Shown here piece after piece: positions 7,517 to 15,236 of a stretch of DNA of 43,350 bases (within the stretch, counting starts at the first letter, position 1; the number at the start of each line of letters is the position of its first letter). The DNA is from Oscillospiraceae bacterium (GTDB lineage: Bacteria; Bacillota; Clostridia; Oscillospirales; Oscillospiraceae). Where the stretch lies: assembly GCA_017458085.1 (NCBI GenBank), contig JAFTGE010000021.1, positions 1-43,350 on the forward strand, in the 5' to 3' direction. The notes beneath the pieces are model-generated. The model did no database searches and had not been told where the DNA came from. It saw only the letters and a list, made by a program, of their open reading frames with translations. The position numbers and the translations under genes are program-made.

Positions 7517-8536
7517 ATGGGAAAGCACAATGAAAAGAACACATACAAGATCATGGGCGTGAAAACAATTCATTTGTTGCTCACGGTGGCCTTGTTTTTC
7601 GTGTTCTGGCTTTTGTTCCGGTATGGAGAGCTGCAGTTTCAAGGGTACGGTTACCGATATAACTATTTCGTAGCGTTGTTATACGGTGTGCTGGTACACG
7701 TCTTTAACCGGACCTATAACGCGTATCTCCTAGGTTACAGCCGTGTGCGTACATTAGTCTTCGGCCTGTTTCTGGCGCAGTTTTTTTCCGTTGTTATTAC
7801 ATACATCCTGACAGCTATCGCATGGGAACAGCTCCACGCACCGTGGATATTTCTGATCCTTCTTATTATTCAACTGGCTCTGGATGTCGCCTGGGCCTAT
7901 CTCGCAACGACTTATTACTTTCATCTCACGCCCAAAAGAAGAACGCTCCTGATCTACAGGAACGAGTTAGACAAGAAGCGTTTTGGCGTTATTCGTGGCA
8001 AACCGACAGAGCGGCTCTATCAAGTCACGGATGAGCTTCAATACGACGGGAGCTTTACAGAACTGGAGGACAAGCTCGAAGACTTTGACGCGATTTTTGT
8101 CGCCGGAGTCAACAGCCGTTGCAGAAACGGCATTCTGAAATACTGCAAAGAAAACGCGATCCCCGGCTTCTTCCTCCCGCATATCGGCGATGAGATCATG
8201 CAGGAAGCCGTACATGTAAAGACTTTTGACTCGCCAGTCCTGTATGTAAACCGCACCGCCCTGAATCCTGAATATGCAATCATCAAACGGGCGTTCGATA
8301 TCGTTTCTTCTGGCCTGGCACTTGTCCTTCTCAGCCCGATCTTCTTGACCACCGCGCTTGCGATCCATTTCTATGATGGCGGCCCGGTGTTCTACAAGCA
8401 GACACGGCTGACAAAGGATCTGAAACACATGACAGATAGAACCGTTGTGATTGTAACTCATCGGCCGGCTGCCTTCGGAATCTGCGACCGGGTGCTGCGT
8501 TTCACAGGAAAAGGCGTGGAGGATCAGAAGAACTGA
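7517..8536 (+). pseudogene. Chimera: truncated polyprenyl-phosphate sugar transferase fused to ABC exporter ATPase tail
   Basis: 339 aa from the ATG at 7517, chosen because AGGAG lies 9 bp upstream; an in-frame ATG at 7499 has no RBS. Residues about 15-145 form four membrane helices, followed by a nucleotide-binding-like middle and the start of a bacterial sugar transferase domain (IIKRAFDIVSSGLALVLLSP, then GGPVFYKQTRLTKD). At about residue 303 (near base 8423) the transferase stops short. The sequence continues as the end of an ABC exporter ATPase: LKHMTDRTVVIVTHRPAAFGICDRVL, with the H-loop His. The catalytic transferase region that should follow is missing, and so are the Walker motifs of the ATPase. 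Best read as a deletion fusion with neither original activity. Confidence 0.75.
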
Positions 8537-8666
8537 AGAAAGCCCTGTTAACAGCCGGAACAGACCCTTCCCACGATTCCTTCCTCCAGCTCGGACTCCG
8601 CTATCGCGCAGATGACCCAACTCCTGAATAAGGTGCAAAGTAGAGAAAATGTCATCAATAAACGAC

Positions 8667-8717
8667 TGCCGGGTACGCAGAAAGTTTTTCTGTGTACCCG
8701 GCATAATATAAATTTTT
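8667..8717 (+). terminator. Long hairpin, probable terminator
   Basis: 17-bp arms TGCCGGGTACGCAGAAA / TTTCTGTGTACCCGGCA with one G-U pair and loop GTT. An AT-rich tail follows, ending in six Ts at 8712-8717, about 10 nt after the stem. Confidence 0.65.
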
Positions 8718-8771
8718 TGTTGAATGAAAATTCATACTCCACAACGACGATGAGCGTGTGCTATAATAATA

Positions 8772-8794
8772 GACAAATGGTATAATGAATTGTC
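8772..8794. promoter_or_regulatory. Operator-like inverted repeat over a TATAAT box
   Basis: GACAA-N13-TTGTC encloses TATAAT at 8781-8786, upstream of the SorC gene; a second TATAAT lies at 8763-8768. It could be an autoregulatory site. No good -35 is visible. Confidence 0.35.
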
Positions 8795-8857
8795 AGACGG
8801 CAGCCATGTTTGCCGGTCCTCGATCTTATTATCCCGATTATTCTCCCGGAGGCTGCT

Positions 8858-9802
8858 ATGATTACAAGGGAACAAAAAGTCAAGAGGATGATTGAGGTCG
8901 CACACCTCTATTATGAAGAAAATAAGAGTCAGAATGAGATCGCGAAGGTAATGGGGATCTCCCGGCCTCTCGTCAGTGTCATTCTGACTGAGGCGAAAGA
9001 GCAGGGGATCGTCACCATCACGATCAACGACATGCGCAGCTCGGCGGAGCAGATCGCGGAGAAGATCAGAAACATCTACAAGATTAACACGATCCTCATC
9101 GTGCCGGATGAGACGAACGACAGCGTAACCAACTTCAAAGTGGCGGCTACCGCCTTCAGTAATTACTTCAGCAAGGCCAACGACGGCAAGCGCGCGGGCA
9201 TCGGATGGGGCTCCATGATCGGCAGGATGGCGGATTACGCGGCTACCCTGGACAGCCGCACAAACAACAACGGCGGCGCGCTCTTTCCCCTGGCCGGCGG
9301 GATCAACTCTGTGACAAAGGATTACCACATCAACGAGCTTGTCCGCATTTTCTCCCTGGAGACAGGACGGGAACCGATCTTCCTCTATGCCCCCGCGCTG
9401 CACGACACCTCCCTGGAATATGAGTTTTTGAAAAAAACGGACGCATTCGAGGCCATCAGAGAGGAATGGGATTTCATGGAGCAGGCGCTGGTGTCTATCT
9501 CCAACTTTCCCTCCTACCCGGATCTGGGTGTCCGGTCCCTCTACGGAAACGCGCTGACGGAGAAAAAGGCCGTGGGCAGGATCCTGGCCCACTACTTCGA
9601 CTCCTACGGAAGGATCATCTCCCCGGCGGCGGAATCCACCCTCCAGGCTTCGGTCAAGCAGCTGAGGTCGACCGACGTGACAGCGGTGTGTTCCAACCAG
9701 GTCAAGCCGCAATGCGTGATCGGCGCACTCAGAACAGGCATCATCAACACACTGATTCTCTCGCTGAGCCTGGCGGAAAAAGTATCCGTCATATCTTTTT
9801 AA
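8858..9802 (+). CDS. SorC-family (LsrR/DeoR-type) sugar-responsive regulator
   Basis: 314 aa from the ATG at 8858, which follows CCCGGAGGCTGCT; a longer frame from 8810 has no RBS. The N-terminal helix-turn-helix spans residues about 24-45 (SQNEIAKVMGISRPLVSVIL). The rest is the sugar-phosphate-binding domain of the SorC family, related to the sugar-isomerase fold, with blocks RAGIGWGSMIGRM and GALFPLAGGIN. Family members such as LsrR and DeoR bind a phosphorylated sugar and release DNA. It lies directly upstream of the kinase/aldolase/ABC operon on the same strand, so it is the obvious controller. Its stop codon overlaps the first TTAACA-NN-TGTTAA palindrome. Confidence 0.88.
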   Translation: MITREQKVKRMIEVAHLYYEENKSQNEIAKVMGISRPLVSVILTEAKEQGIVTITINDMRSSAEQIAEKIRNIYKINTILIVPDETNDSVTNFKVAATAFSNYFSKANDGKRAGIGWGSMIGRMADYAATLDSRTNNNGGALFPLAGGINSVTKDYHINELVRIFSLETGREPIFLYAPALHDTSLEYEFLKKTDAFEAIREEWDFMEQALVSISNFPSYPDLGVRSLYGNALTEKKAVGRILAHYFDSYGRIISPAAESTLQASVKQLRSTDVTAVCSNQVKPQCVIGALRTGIINTLILSLSLAEKVSVISF

Positions 9803-9812
9803 CATCTGTTAA
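9799..9812. promoter_or_regulatory. Palindrome copy 1, TTAACA-TC-TGTTAA
   Basis: Perfect 6-bp arms with a 2-bp centre, overlapping the TAA of the SorC gene. The same arms recur at 9956-9969. Confidence 0.5.
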
Positions 9813-9819
9813 TTTCCGT

Positions 9820-9871
9820 GACATTATTGCCTAAAGACCGCACGACGATTTTGGCAATAATGTCTTTTTTT
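9820..9871 (+). terminator. Intrinsic terminator after the SorC gene
   Basis: A perfect 12-bp stem GACATTATTGCC / GGCAATAATGTC with a 21-nt loop, followed by seven Ts. It separates the regulator from the operon, so the operon must have its own promoter. Confidence 0.85.
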
Positions 9872-9892
9872 GCGCCAAATGCCCAAATTCCC

Positions 9893-9921
9893 TTGACTTG
9901 TACTAAACAAAATGATAAAAC
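9893..9921 (+). promoter_or_regulatory. Candidate promoter of the kinase/aldolase/transporter operon
   Basis: TTGACT (9893-9898), 17 nt, TAAAAC (9916-9921) preceded by TGA (extended -10). An alternative is TTGACG (9926-9931) with TAAAAT at 9951-9956 (19-nt spacer), which would place palindrome copy 2 over the start site. Confidence 0.45.
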
Positions 9922-9955
9922 GATATTGACGCAGGTTAAAGTCAAGCGCCTAAAA

Positions 9956-9969
9956 TTAACATTTGTTAA
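9956..9969. promoter_or_regulatory. Palindrome copy 2, TTAACA-TT-TGTTAA
   Basis: It has the same arms as 9799-9812, lies 28 bp before the DhaL ATG, and is centred 157 bp from copy 1. A probable operator; looping repression between the two copies is possible. Confidence 0.55.
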
Positions 9970-9996
9970 AATTATAAGAGCGAGAAGGACGATTTT

Positions 9997-10608
9997 ATGA
10001 TTTCTAAGAAGCAGCTTGAGAACCGGATTCTTAACGCATGTGAAAATGTGATGGCCGCCGAAGCTGAGCTCACGGAGATCGATTCCAAGTTCGGCGATGC
10101 CGACCACGGGCTGACGATGCACAAGATCGCCGACGCGGTCAAGGCCTCCGTGCAGGGTTCTGACGGCAGCATCAAGGAGATGCTGGACGACGCAGCCATG
10201 GCGGTCATGGGCCTCAACGGCGGCAGCGCCGTTCCGCTGTGGAACACCTGGCTGGACGGAATGCAGGAGGGTGCGCCCGAGGCCGAAGAGATCGATACGA
10301 AGGGCTTGCAGGCGATGTTCGCGGCGGCTTTCGAGGCCCTCGATGACATGTCCGGGGCAAAGGTTGGAGACAAGACCATGATGGACGCGGTGATCCCCGC
10401 CTCCAAGGCGATCGCCGAGTATGCCGGCGACAGCGAGGAAGAGCTGTTTGCCGTGGCGGCCGAGGCTGCTCTGGCAGGCGCCGAGAACAGTAAAAACTTC
10501 GTATCCAAATTCGGCAGAGCCAAGAGCTACGGCACGAAGACGATCGGAACGCCGGACGCCGGCGCCGTTTCCATGTCGAAGTTTTTTGAAGGTCTCGCGA
10601 AAGCGTAA
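9997..10608 (+). CDS. dhaL: DhaL-like kinase subunit (ADP/ATP-binding)
   Basis: 203 aa, the usual DhaL length. In the Dha kinase family this subunit holds the nucleotide and Mg2+ that phosphorylate the ketose bound to DhaK. The metal Asp cluster is intact at D29, D34 and D36 (EIDSKFGDADHGLTM), equivalent to D30/D35/D37 of E. coli DhaL. The rest is an all-alpha barrel with a Gly/Ser loop (VMGLNGGSAVPLWN). RBS GAGAAGGACG precedes the ATG. It is first gene of the operon, with dhaK next. No DhaM or other PTS donor gene is seen nearby, so free ATP may be the phosphate donor, as in the erythrulose-type kinases; that is inference. Confidence 0.88.
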   Translation: MISKKQLENRILNACENVMAAEAELTEIDSKFGDADHGLTMHKIADAVKASVQGSDGSIKEMLDDAAMAVMGLNGGSAVPLWNTWLDGMQEGAPEAEEIDTKGLQAMFAAAFEALDDMSGAKVGDKTMMDAVIPASKAIAEYAGDSEEELFAVAAEAALAGAENSKNFVSKFGRAKSYGTKTIGTPDAGAVSMSKFFEGLAKA

Positions 10609-10658
10609 ACACCAGGTTTGAATACCTCATTATAATTTCAAAAAAAGGAAGGAGATCC

Positions 10659-11657
10659 ATGAAAATGAAGAAGTTCATGAACAGCCCCGAGACTCTGACC
10701 GATGAGTTGCTCGTTGGAATGGGATTGGCGTATAGCGACGTCGTTGAAGTCGATGGCCATCTCGTCATCAGCAAGGACCTTGCCAACGCCGACCGCGTCA
10801 CGGTCGTCACCTACGGTGGCTCCGGCCACGAGCCTGCCGTGCAGGGATATACCGGCAGAGGCATGCTGGATATCGTTGCCGTCGGCGATATCTTCGCCGC
10901 GCCCTCCGGCCAGCTGGTCTTTGAGGCCATGCAGCGCGCGGACAAGGGCCACGGCGTCCTGCTTCTCACGCTGAACTACGCGGGCGACCAGCTCGCCGGC
11001 AAGCAGGCCATGAAGCTGGCCAAGAAGGCCGGCATGAATGTTCGCCAGGTCGTCACAGACGAAGAGATCCGCTTCGATCCCAACGGCGAGGACAACCGCC
11101 GCGGTCTGGGCGGCGCCGCTGCTCTGTACCACATTGCGGGCGCTGCGGCAGCTGCCGGAAAGACCCTGGATGAGGTCGCCGATATCTGCGAGCGCTATGC
11201 CAGGAACATGGCCTCCATTGCGGTCCAGGTTGCAAACGCTACCCACCCGCAGAACGGTATGTCCTTCGGCGATCTCGCCGAGAGCGACATGATGGAAATC
11301 GGCGCCGGTCAGCACGGCGAAGGCGGCGGTGTCCGCGTTCCCATGATGACTGCCAAGGAAACCATTGCCACCGTTGCCAAGCCCATCACCGAGCACCTGG
11401 GCCTGAAGGCCGGCGACAAGGCTTTCGTTATGATCAACGGCAGCGGCTCCACCACGTTGATGGAGATGTACATCCTCTATAAAGAGGCTGTTGCCTATCT
11501 GGAGAACATGGGCGTGAAGGTCGTCGGCAACATGGTCGGCGAGATCCTGACCGTTCAGGAGGCCGGCGGCTTCCAGCTGAACATGGCCAAGTGGGACGAC
11601 GAGATCGAGGCGCTGTGGAATACGCCTGCGCACGCCACCGTCTTCTTCAAAGAATAA
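10659..11657 (+). CDS. dhaK: DhaK-like ketose kinase subunit
   Basis: 332 aa. DhaK binds a short ketone sugar covalently through a hemiaminal to a His. The expected active-site residues are present: H57 in GGSGHEP, D110 in NYAGDQ and the covalent H219 in GAGQHGEGGG (E. coli H56, D109, H218). The start follows AAGGAGATCC; an ATG two codons later is also possible. It works with the DhaL subunit encoded 50 bp upstream. Here it sits beside an LsrF-like enzyme and a sugar ABC importer rather than glycerol genes. The substrate is therefore probably an imported C4-C5 keto-sugar and not dihydroxyacetone. The catalytic call is good; the substrate is unknown. Confidence 0.9.
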   Translation: MKMKKFMNSPETLTDELLVGMGLAYSDVVEVDGHLVISKDLANADRVTVVTYGGSGHEPAVQGYTGRGMLDIVAVGDIFAAPSGQLVFEAMQRADKGHGVLLLTLNYAGDQLAGKQAMKLAKKAGMNVRQVVTDEEIRFDPNGEDNRRGLGGAAALYHIAGAAAAAGKTLDEVADICERYARNMASIAVQVANATHPQNGMSFGDLAESDMMEIGAGQHGEGGGVRVPMMTAKETIATVAKPITEHLGLKAGDKAFVMINGSGSTTLMEMYILYKEAVAYLENMGVKVVGNMVGEILTVQEAGGFQLNMAKWDDEIEALWNTPAHATVFFKE

Positions 11658-11673
11658 GGAGGAATAACAAAAC

Positions 11674-12552
11674 ATGGCAGACGCAGTTGGAAATATCAAC
11701 GCACATAATTATCATCTTGATGTCCCCCCTGCCGACACCGGCTTTTTTGTGAAAGGCATGGGCAACACGGATTGGGGTTTGAAGAACCGCCTGTCCAGGA
11801 TCTTTGATCCCAAGTCTGGAAACACGGTCATGCTGGCTTTCGACCATGGCTATTTCATGGGTGCCACTGCCGGCCTGGAGCGTATGGATGTGACCATCGC
11901 CCCGCTGTGCGAATACGCGGACGTGCTGATGGGCACGAGAGGCGCGATCAGAAGCTGCATCCCGCCCACCACCAGCAAGGCCGTCTGCTTGAGAGCTACT
12001 CATGACACTTCCGTCCTGTTTGAGGATCTGAGCACAGGCTCTGGCCTGGCGCTGGATTTTGAGGACGCGATCCGCATGAACGCTTCCGGCCTGGCCATCC
12101 AGTGCTTCGTCGGCGGTTCGGGCGAGGCGGCCTCTCTGGAGGCCCTGTGCAGAGCAGCGGATCAGGGCTACAAGTTCGGCATCCCCGTGCTCGGCGTCAC
12201 CGCTGTGGGCAAGGAAATGGCGCGCACGAATCGGTACTTCACCCTGGCGACCCGCATCCTCGCTGAGCTTGGCGCGAACTTCGTCAAGACCTACTACTGC
12301 GAGGACTTCGAGACCGTTGTCGCGGCCTGCCCGGTTCCCATCGTCATCGCCGGCGGCAAGAAGCTGCCCGAGGACGAGGCGCTGGAGATGGCCTACAAAG
12401 CGATCCAGAGCGGCGCAAGGGGCGTCGACATGGGCCGCAACGTGTTCCAGAGCGAGCACCCGGTCGAGATGCTCCAGGCCATTCGCAAGGTGGTGCACGA
12501 GGGCTTCACCGGCAAGGAAGCCTTTGAGTTCTTCACCGATGCGATCAACTGA
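11674..12552 (+). CDS. lsrF: LsrF-like class I aldolase/thiolase
   Basis: 292 aa against 291 for E. coli LsrF, which transfers an acetyl group from 3-hydroxy-5-phosphonooxypentane-2,4-dione to CoA, giving dihydroxyacetone phosphate and acetyl-CoA. Strong blocks match LsrF: WGLKNRLSRIFDPKSGNTVML, AFDHGYFMG, VKTYYCEDF, PIVIAGGKKLPE and GVDMGRNVFQSEHP. The Schiff-base Lys is K205 (E. coli K203). RBS AAGGAGGAATAAC precedes the ATG. The family also contains DhnA-type fructose-bisphosphate aldolases, so it may instead cleave a ketose phosphate made by DhaKL. Its place between the kinase subunits and the transporter supports a kinase-then-cleavage pathway. Confidence 0.85.
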   Translation: MADAVGNINAHNYHLDVPPADTGFFVKGMGNTDWGLKNRLSRIFDPKSGNTVMLAFDHGYFMGATAGLERMDVTIAPLCEYADVLMGTRGAIRSCIPPTTSKAVCLRATHDTSVLFEDLSTGSGLALDFEDAIRMNASGLAIQCFVGGSGEAASLEALCRAADQGYKFGIPVLGVTAVGKEMARTNRYFTLATRILAELGANFVKTYYCEDFETVVAACPVPIVIAGGKKLPEDEALEMAYKAIQSGARGVDMGRNVFQSEHPVEMLQAIRKVVHEGFTGKEAFEFFTDAIN

Positions 12553-12593
12553 TCAAGGAAGATTAAAGTTTGTAGAAAGGGGTAACAGCACAT

Positions 12594-12926
12594 ATGTCCG
12601 CTGAATACATGCATGTAGGCATTCCTGTCCTGAACAAGAAGCCCAATATGGTCTACAACGATTGGGGCAAATTCTGGGTCAACGAGAGTGTCGACGAATA
12701 TGACTTTAAGATCGAGTACCTCAAGTTCGACGAGGGCACCATCTTCCCCGAGATCCTGTCCAAGCAGCCCCATGTGGCCTACAACGTGGACAATATCGAG
12801 TTTTACGCCGAGCAGGCCCAGCAGGTCATCTTCGGACCCGCCCACGTCAACAATGACCCCAACATCCGCCTGGCCTTCGTCATCTGGGATGACGCCATCA
12901 TAGAGCTCTACGAGGACAAGAGCTGA
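12594..12926 (+). CDS. Small VOC-fold-like protein of unknown function
   Basis: 110 aa, cytoplasmic, no signal peptide. The C-terminal half (HVAYNVDNIEFYAEQAQQVI, FGPA, then AFVIWDDAIIELYE) has the pattern of a vicinal-oxygen-chelate half-domain, with possible metal ligands His and Glu. Only one beta-alpha-beta-beta-beta unit fits, so it would act as a dimer. RBS GAAAGGGG precedes the ATG. In lsr loci the gene next to lsrF is lsrG, an isomerase of similar size but a different (ABM) fold. This protein could fill that step or epimerise the sugar phosphate; this is inference. Confidence 0.55.
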   Translation: MSAEYMHVGIPVLNKKPNMVYNDWGKFWVNESVDEYDFKIEYLKFDEGTIFPEILSKQPHVAYNVDNIEFYAEQAQQVIFGPAHVNNDPNIRLAFVIWDDAIIELYEDKS

Positions 12927-12945
12927 TCACACAAGGCTTTAGAAT

Positions 12946-12965
12946 CTTATCGGAAGATAAGTTTT
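12946..12965 (+). other. Small intercistronic hairpin before the binding-protein gene
   Basis: CTTATC-GGAA-GATAAG with a GNRA-type loop followed by TTTT. It may protect or weakly attenuate the mRNA upstream of the highly expressed lipoprotein gene. Confidence 0.4.
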
Positions 12966-12998
12966 AAAGAAAAAAAGAATTTTTCAAGGAGGAAAAAC

Positions 12999-14135
12999 AT
13001 GAAAAAGGTTCTCGCAATGATCCTCGCCCTGGTCATGATCTTCGCACTCGTTGCGTGCGGCCAGCAGTCTGCACCTTCCGGTGGAAGCAACCAGAGCACC
13101 TCTCAGGCCGGCAGCGCCGGTTCCCCCAAGCAGGACATCGCCGCCCCCGCCGCCCCCGCTGCGGACGAGCAGACCACCGAACTCAAGCATATCAAGATGG
13201 GTCTTGCCATGCAGAGCCTCCAGGCCGCCGCTTTCCACGCCTGGGCCGACTATCTGCAGTACCGCCTGGACTACGAAGCTGAGCAGCGTGGTTACGAGGT
13301 CGAGCTGATCGTCACCAACGCCAACGACGACGTCACCAAGCAGGCCAACGACATCCGCGACCTGATTGCCGCCGGCTGCGAAGTCATCTTCTGCCCCTGC
13401 CTTGACTCTCAGGCCATCCTGAAGTCCGTCGAGGAAGTCCACGACGCTGGCATCATCTACGTCTCCTACTGCCGCGAGGTTTCCCATGACGCCACCGGCA
13501 AGCAGGTCCCCGACCTGACCGTTAACTTTGCTTCCGAAGAGCAGGCCTATGTCGGCATGATGGATCTGTGGGAGATCATGAAGGCTGACGACGTTGAGCC
13601 CGTCAAGCTGATCGACTGCTACGGTGACAAGACCGACGAGAACGCCCACAACCGTGAGCACGGCCTGCGCCGCGCCATGGAAGATGCCGGCTATGCCGAT
13701 CTGCCCGTGGTCGAGGTCGAGTGCGGTCACTGGGAGCCCGACGTCTGCGGCCAGAACCTGGCCCCCGTCCTGGCTGCCAACCCCGATGCCAACTGCATGT
13801 ACTCTTCTTCTGACTTCCTGAACAGCGGCATCCAGAAGGCTATGGAAGATGCCGGTATGTGGCACAAGCGCGGTGAGGAAGGCCACGTGTACTTCTCCGC
13901 TTCCGATATGTATCCTCTCGGCATCCAGCATCTGCGTGAGGGTTACATGGACACCGCCGTTGACCAGGGCTGCTACAACTTTGCTGTGCACGCTGCTGCC
14001 GGCGCCTTCGATCTGCTTGAGGGCAAGGAAGTTGAGCAGGTGCAGCTGGTTCTTGGTACCCAGTCCACCAACGACAACATCGAAGAGATCCTGGCCACCA
14101 TTCCTCTGTGGGGCAACGACTACGCGGATTACTAA
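12999..14135 (+). CDS. RbsB/LsrB-type sugar-binding lipoprotein
   Basis: 378 aa. A lipoprotein signal peptide with lipobox ALVAC places the lipidated Cys at residue 20, followed by a Ser/Gly/Pro/Ala-rich linker to about residue 58. Then comes a periplasmic-binding-protein type 1 (RbsB-like) domain starting HIKMGLAMQSLQ. It would sit on the outer face of the membrane and deliver a sugar to the permeases encoded downstream. The LsrB signature lysine in the first strand (IPK in Salmonella LsrB) is not evident here (MQS), which argues against simple AI-2 binding. RBS AAGGAGGAAAAAC precedes the ATG. The family call is firm; the ligand is unknown. Confidence 0.88.
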   Translation: MKKVLAMILALVMIFALVACGQQSAPSGGSNQSTSQAGSAGSPKQDIAAPAAPAADEQTTELKHIKMGLAMQSLQAAAFHAWADYLQYRLDYEAEQRGYEVELIVTNANDDVTKQANDIRDLIAAGCEVIFCPCLDSQAILKSVEEVHDAGIIYVSYCREVSHDATGKQVPDLTVNFASEEQAYVGMMDLWEIMKADDVEPVKLIDCYGDKTDENAHNREHGLRRAMEDAGYADLPVVEVECGHWEPDVCGQNLAPVLAANPDANCMYSSSDFLNSGIQKAMEDAGMWHKRGEEGHVYFSASDMYPLGIQHLREGYMDTAVDQGCYNFAVHAAAGAFDLLEGKEVEQVQLVLGTQSTNDNIEEILATIPLWGNDYADY

Positions 14136-14156
14136 TATCACAGCAAACGCAATAGT

Positions 14157-14216
14157 CTGTTAGCTTCACGTTCTAACAGCAAACCTTTTGTGGGGCGAGG
14201 CAATTGCCTCGCCCCA
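14157..14216 (+). terminator. Tandem hairpins between binding protein and permease genes
   Basis: CTGTTAG/CTAACAG (14157-14179), then a perfect 26-nt palindrome TGGGGCGAGG-caattg-CCTCGCCCCA (14191-14216). There is no U-tract directly after. Such elements commonly leave more binding-protein mRNA than permease mRNA. Confidence 0.6.
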
Positions 14217-14276
14217 GTTCCTGATTCTCTTTTTCTTTCGACTTAGACAGCTTCCATGAATGGAGGGAACACGATA

Positions 14277-15233
14277 GTGTCAGAGAAACTAAAACGCTTC
14301 ACAAGCAACAATAAACAGCTACTGATCATGCTCGGCGTGATTGCCGTCGTGTTTATCATACTATCATTGACGGTTCCTAATTTCTCCACTGCGCGAAACC
14401 TCACCAACCTCCTGCAGCAGATCGCCCCCATCGCCGTCATGGCCTGCGGTGCGACCTACGTGCTGGTCATCGGCGGCATGGACATCTCCAACCCCGCCGT
14501 GATGGCGGCCTCCGCCGTGGTTGGTGTGTATTATATGACGACCGGCGGCGGCAACCTGGTCCTCGGCACGATCCTGATCGTTCTGACGGGCACCTTCCTC
14601 GGCCTGATCAACGGCTTTGCCATCGCAAAGCTCAAGATGGTTCCGATGGTGGTTACGCTGTCCATGATGACGATCGGCACCGGCCTTGCCACGATCCTCA
14701 GCGGCACCCGCGGCCTGCCGATCCTGCCGGCGTCCTTTTCCAATGTTTTGAATAAGACTGTGGTCATCATCATCCTGTTGGTTGTGATGATCGTCATGGA
14801 CTTTATCCTGACCGGCACCAAGTTTGGCAGAAAGCTCTATTACATCGGCAACAATGCCAGAACCGCCAGGATCTCCGGCATTGACAGCGAGAACATCACC
14901 ATGTTCACATACGCCATCAGCGGCATGTGCGCCGGCATCGCGGGCGTCATCAACACGGCCTCTATCGCCACCGCCCGCGCCAATATGGGCCCGCAGTCTC
15001 AGATTCTGGACATCATCAGTGCGGCTGTCATCGGCGGTGTCTCTCCCAACGGCGGCTCTGGCCGCGTCCGGGACGCGGTCCTTGGCGCAGTCCTCATCGT
15101 CGGCCTGAACAACGTGATGAATCTGCTGGCTGTGTCGGACTACTATACGACGCTGATCAAGGGCGGCATCATCATCGGCGCTATGGGCCTCGCCTCCTAC
15201 CGGCAACAGCAGGCTGCAAAGAGAGGGGTGTAA
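14277..15233 (+). CDS. RbsC-type sugar ABC permease 1
   Basis: 318 aa from the GTG at 14277, chosen because GGAGGG lies 9 bp upstream; an in-frame ATG at 14256 precedes the RBS and is less likely. It is a BPD_transp_2 (ribose/xylose/galactose) permease with 8-10 membrane helices. The helices start at QLLIMLGVIAVVFIIL, and the conserved IGGVSPNGGSGRVRDAVLGA loop is present near the C-terminus. It would form the membrane channel as a heterodimer with the second permease encoded at 16753. It follows the tandem hairpins and is 3 bp from the ATPase gene. Confidence 0.9.
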   Translation: MSEKLKRFTSNNKQLLIMLGVIAVVFIILSLTVPNFSTARNLTNLLQQIAPIAVMACGATYVLVIGGMDISNPAVMAASAVVGVYYMTTGGGNLVLGTILIVLTGTFLGLINGFAIAKLKMVPMVVTLSMMTIGTGLATILSGTRGLPILPASFSNVLNKTVVIIILLVVMIVMDFILTGTKFGRKLYYIGNNARTARISGIDSENITMFTYAISGMCAGIAGVINTASIATARANMGPQSQILDIISAAVIGGVSPNGGSGRVRDAVLGAVLIVGLNNVMNLLAVSDYYTTLIKGGIIIGAMGLASYRQQQAAKRGV

Positions 15234-15236
15234 TCG

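Larger units (their letters stand above)
8537..8857. other. Intergenic region between the chimera and the SorC regulator
   Basis: It contains a long hairpin (8667-8703), the promoter/operator region of the SorC gene (8760-8794), and an open frame of hydrophilic residues (QPEQTLPTIPSSSSDSAIAQ...) after the chimera stop. That frame has no start or family match and may be more decayed coding DNA. Confidence 0.45.
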
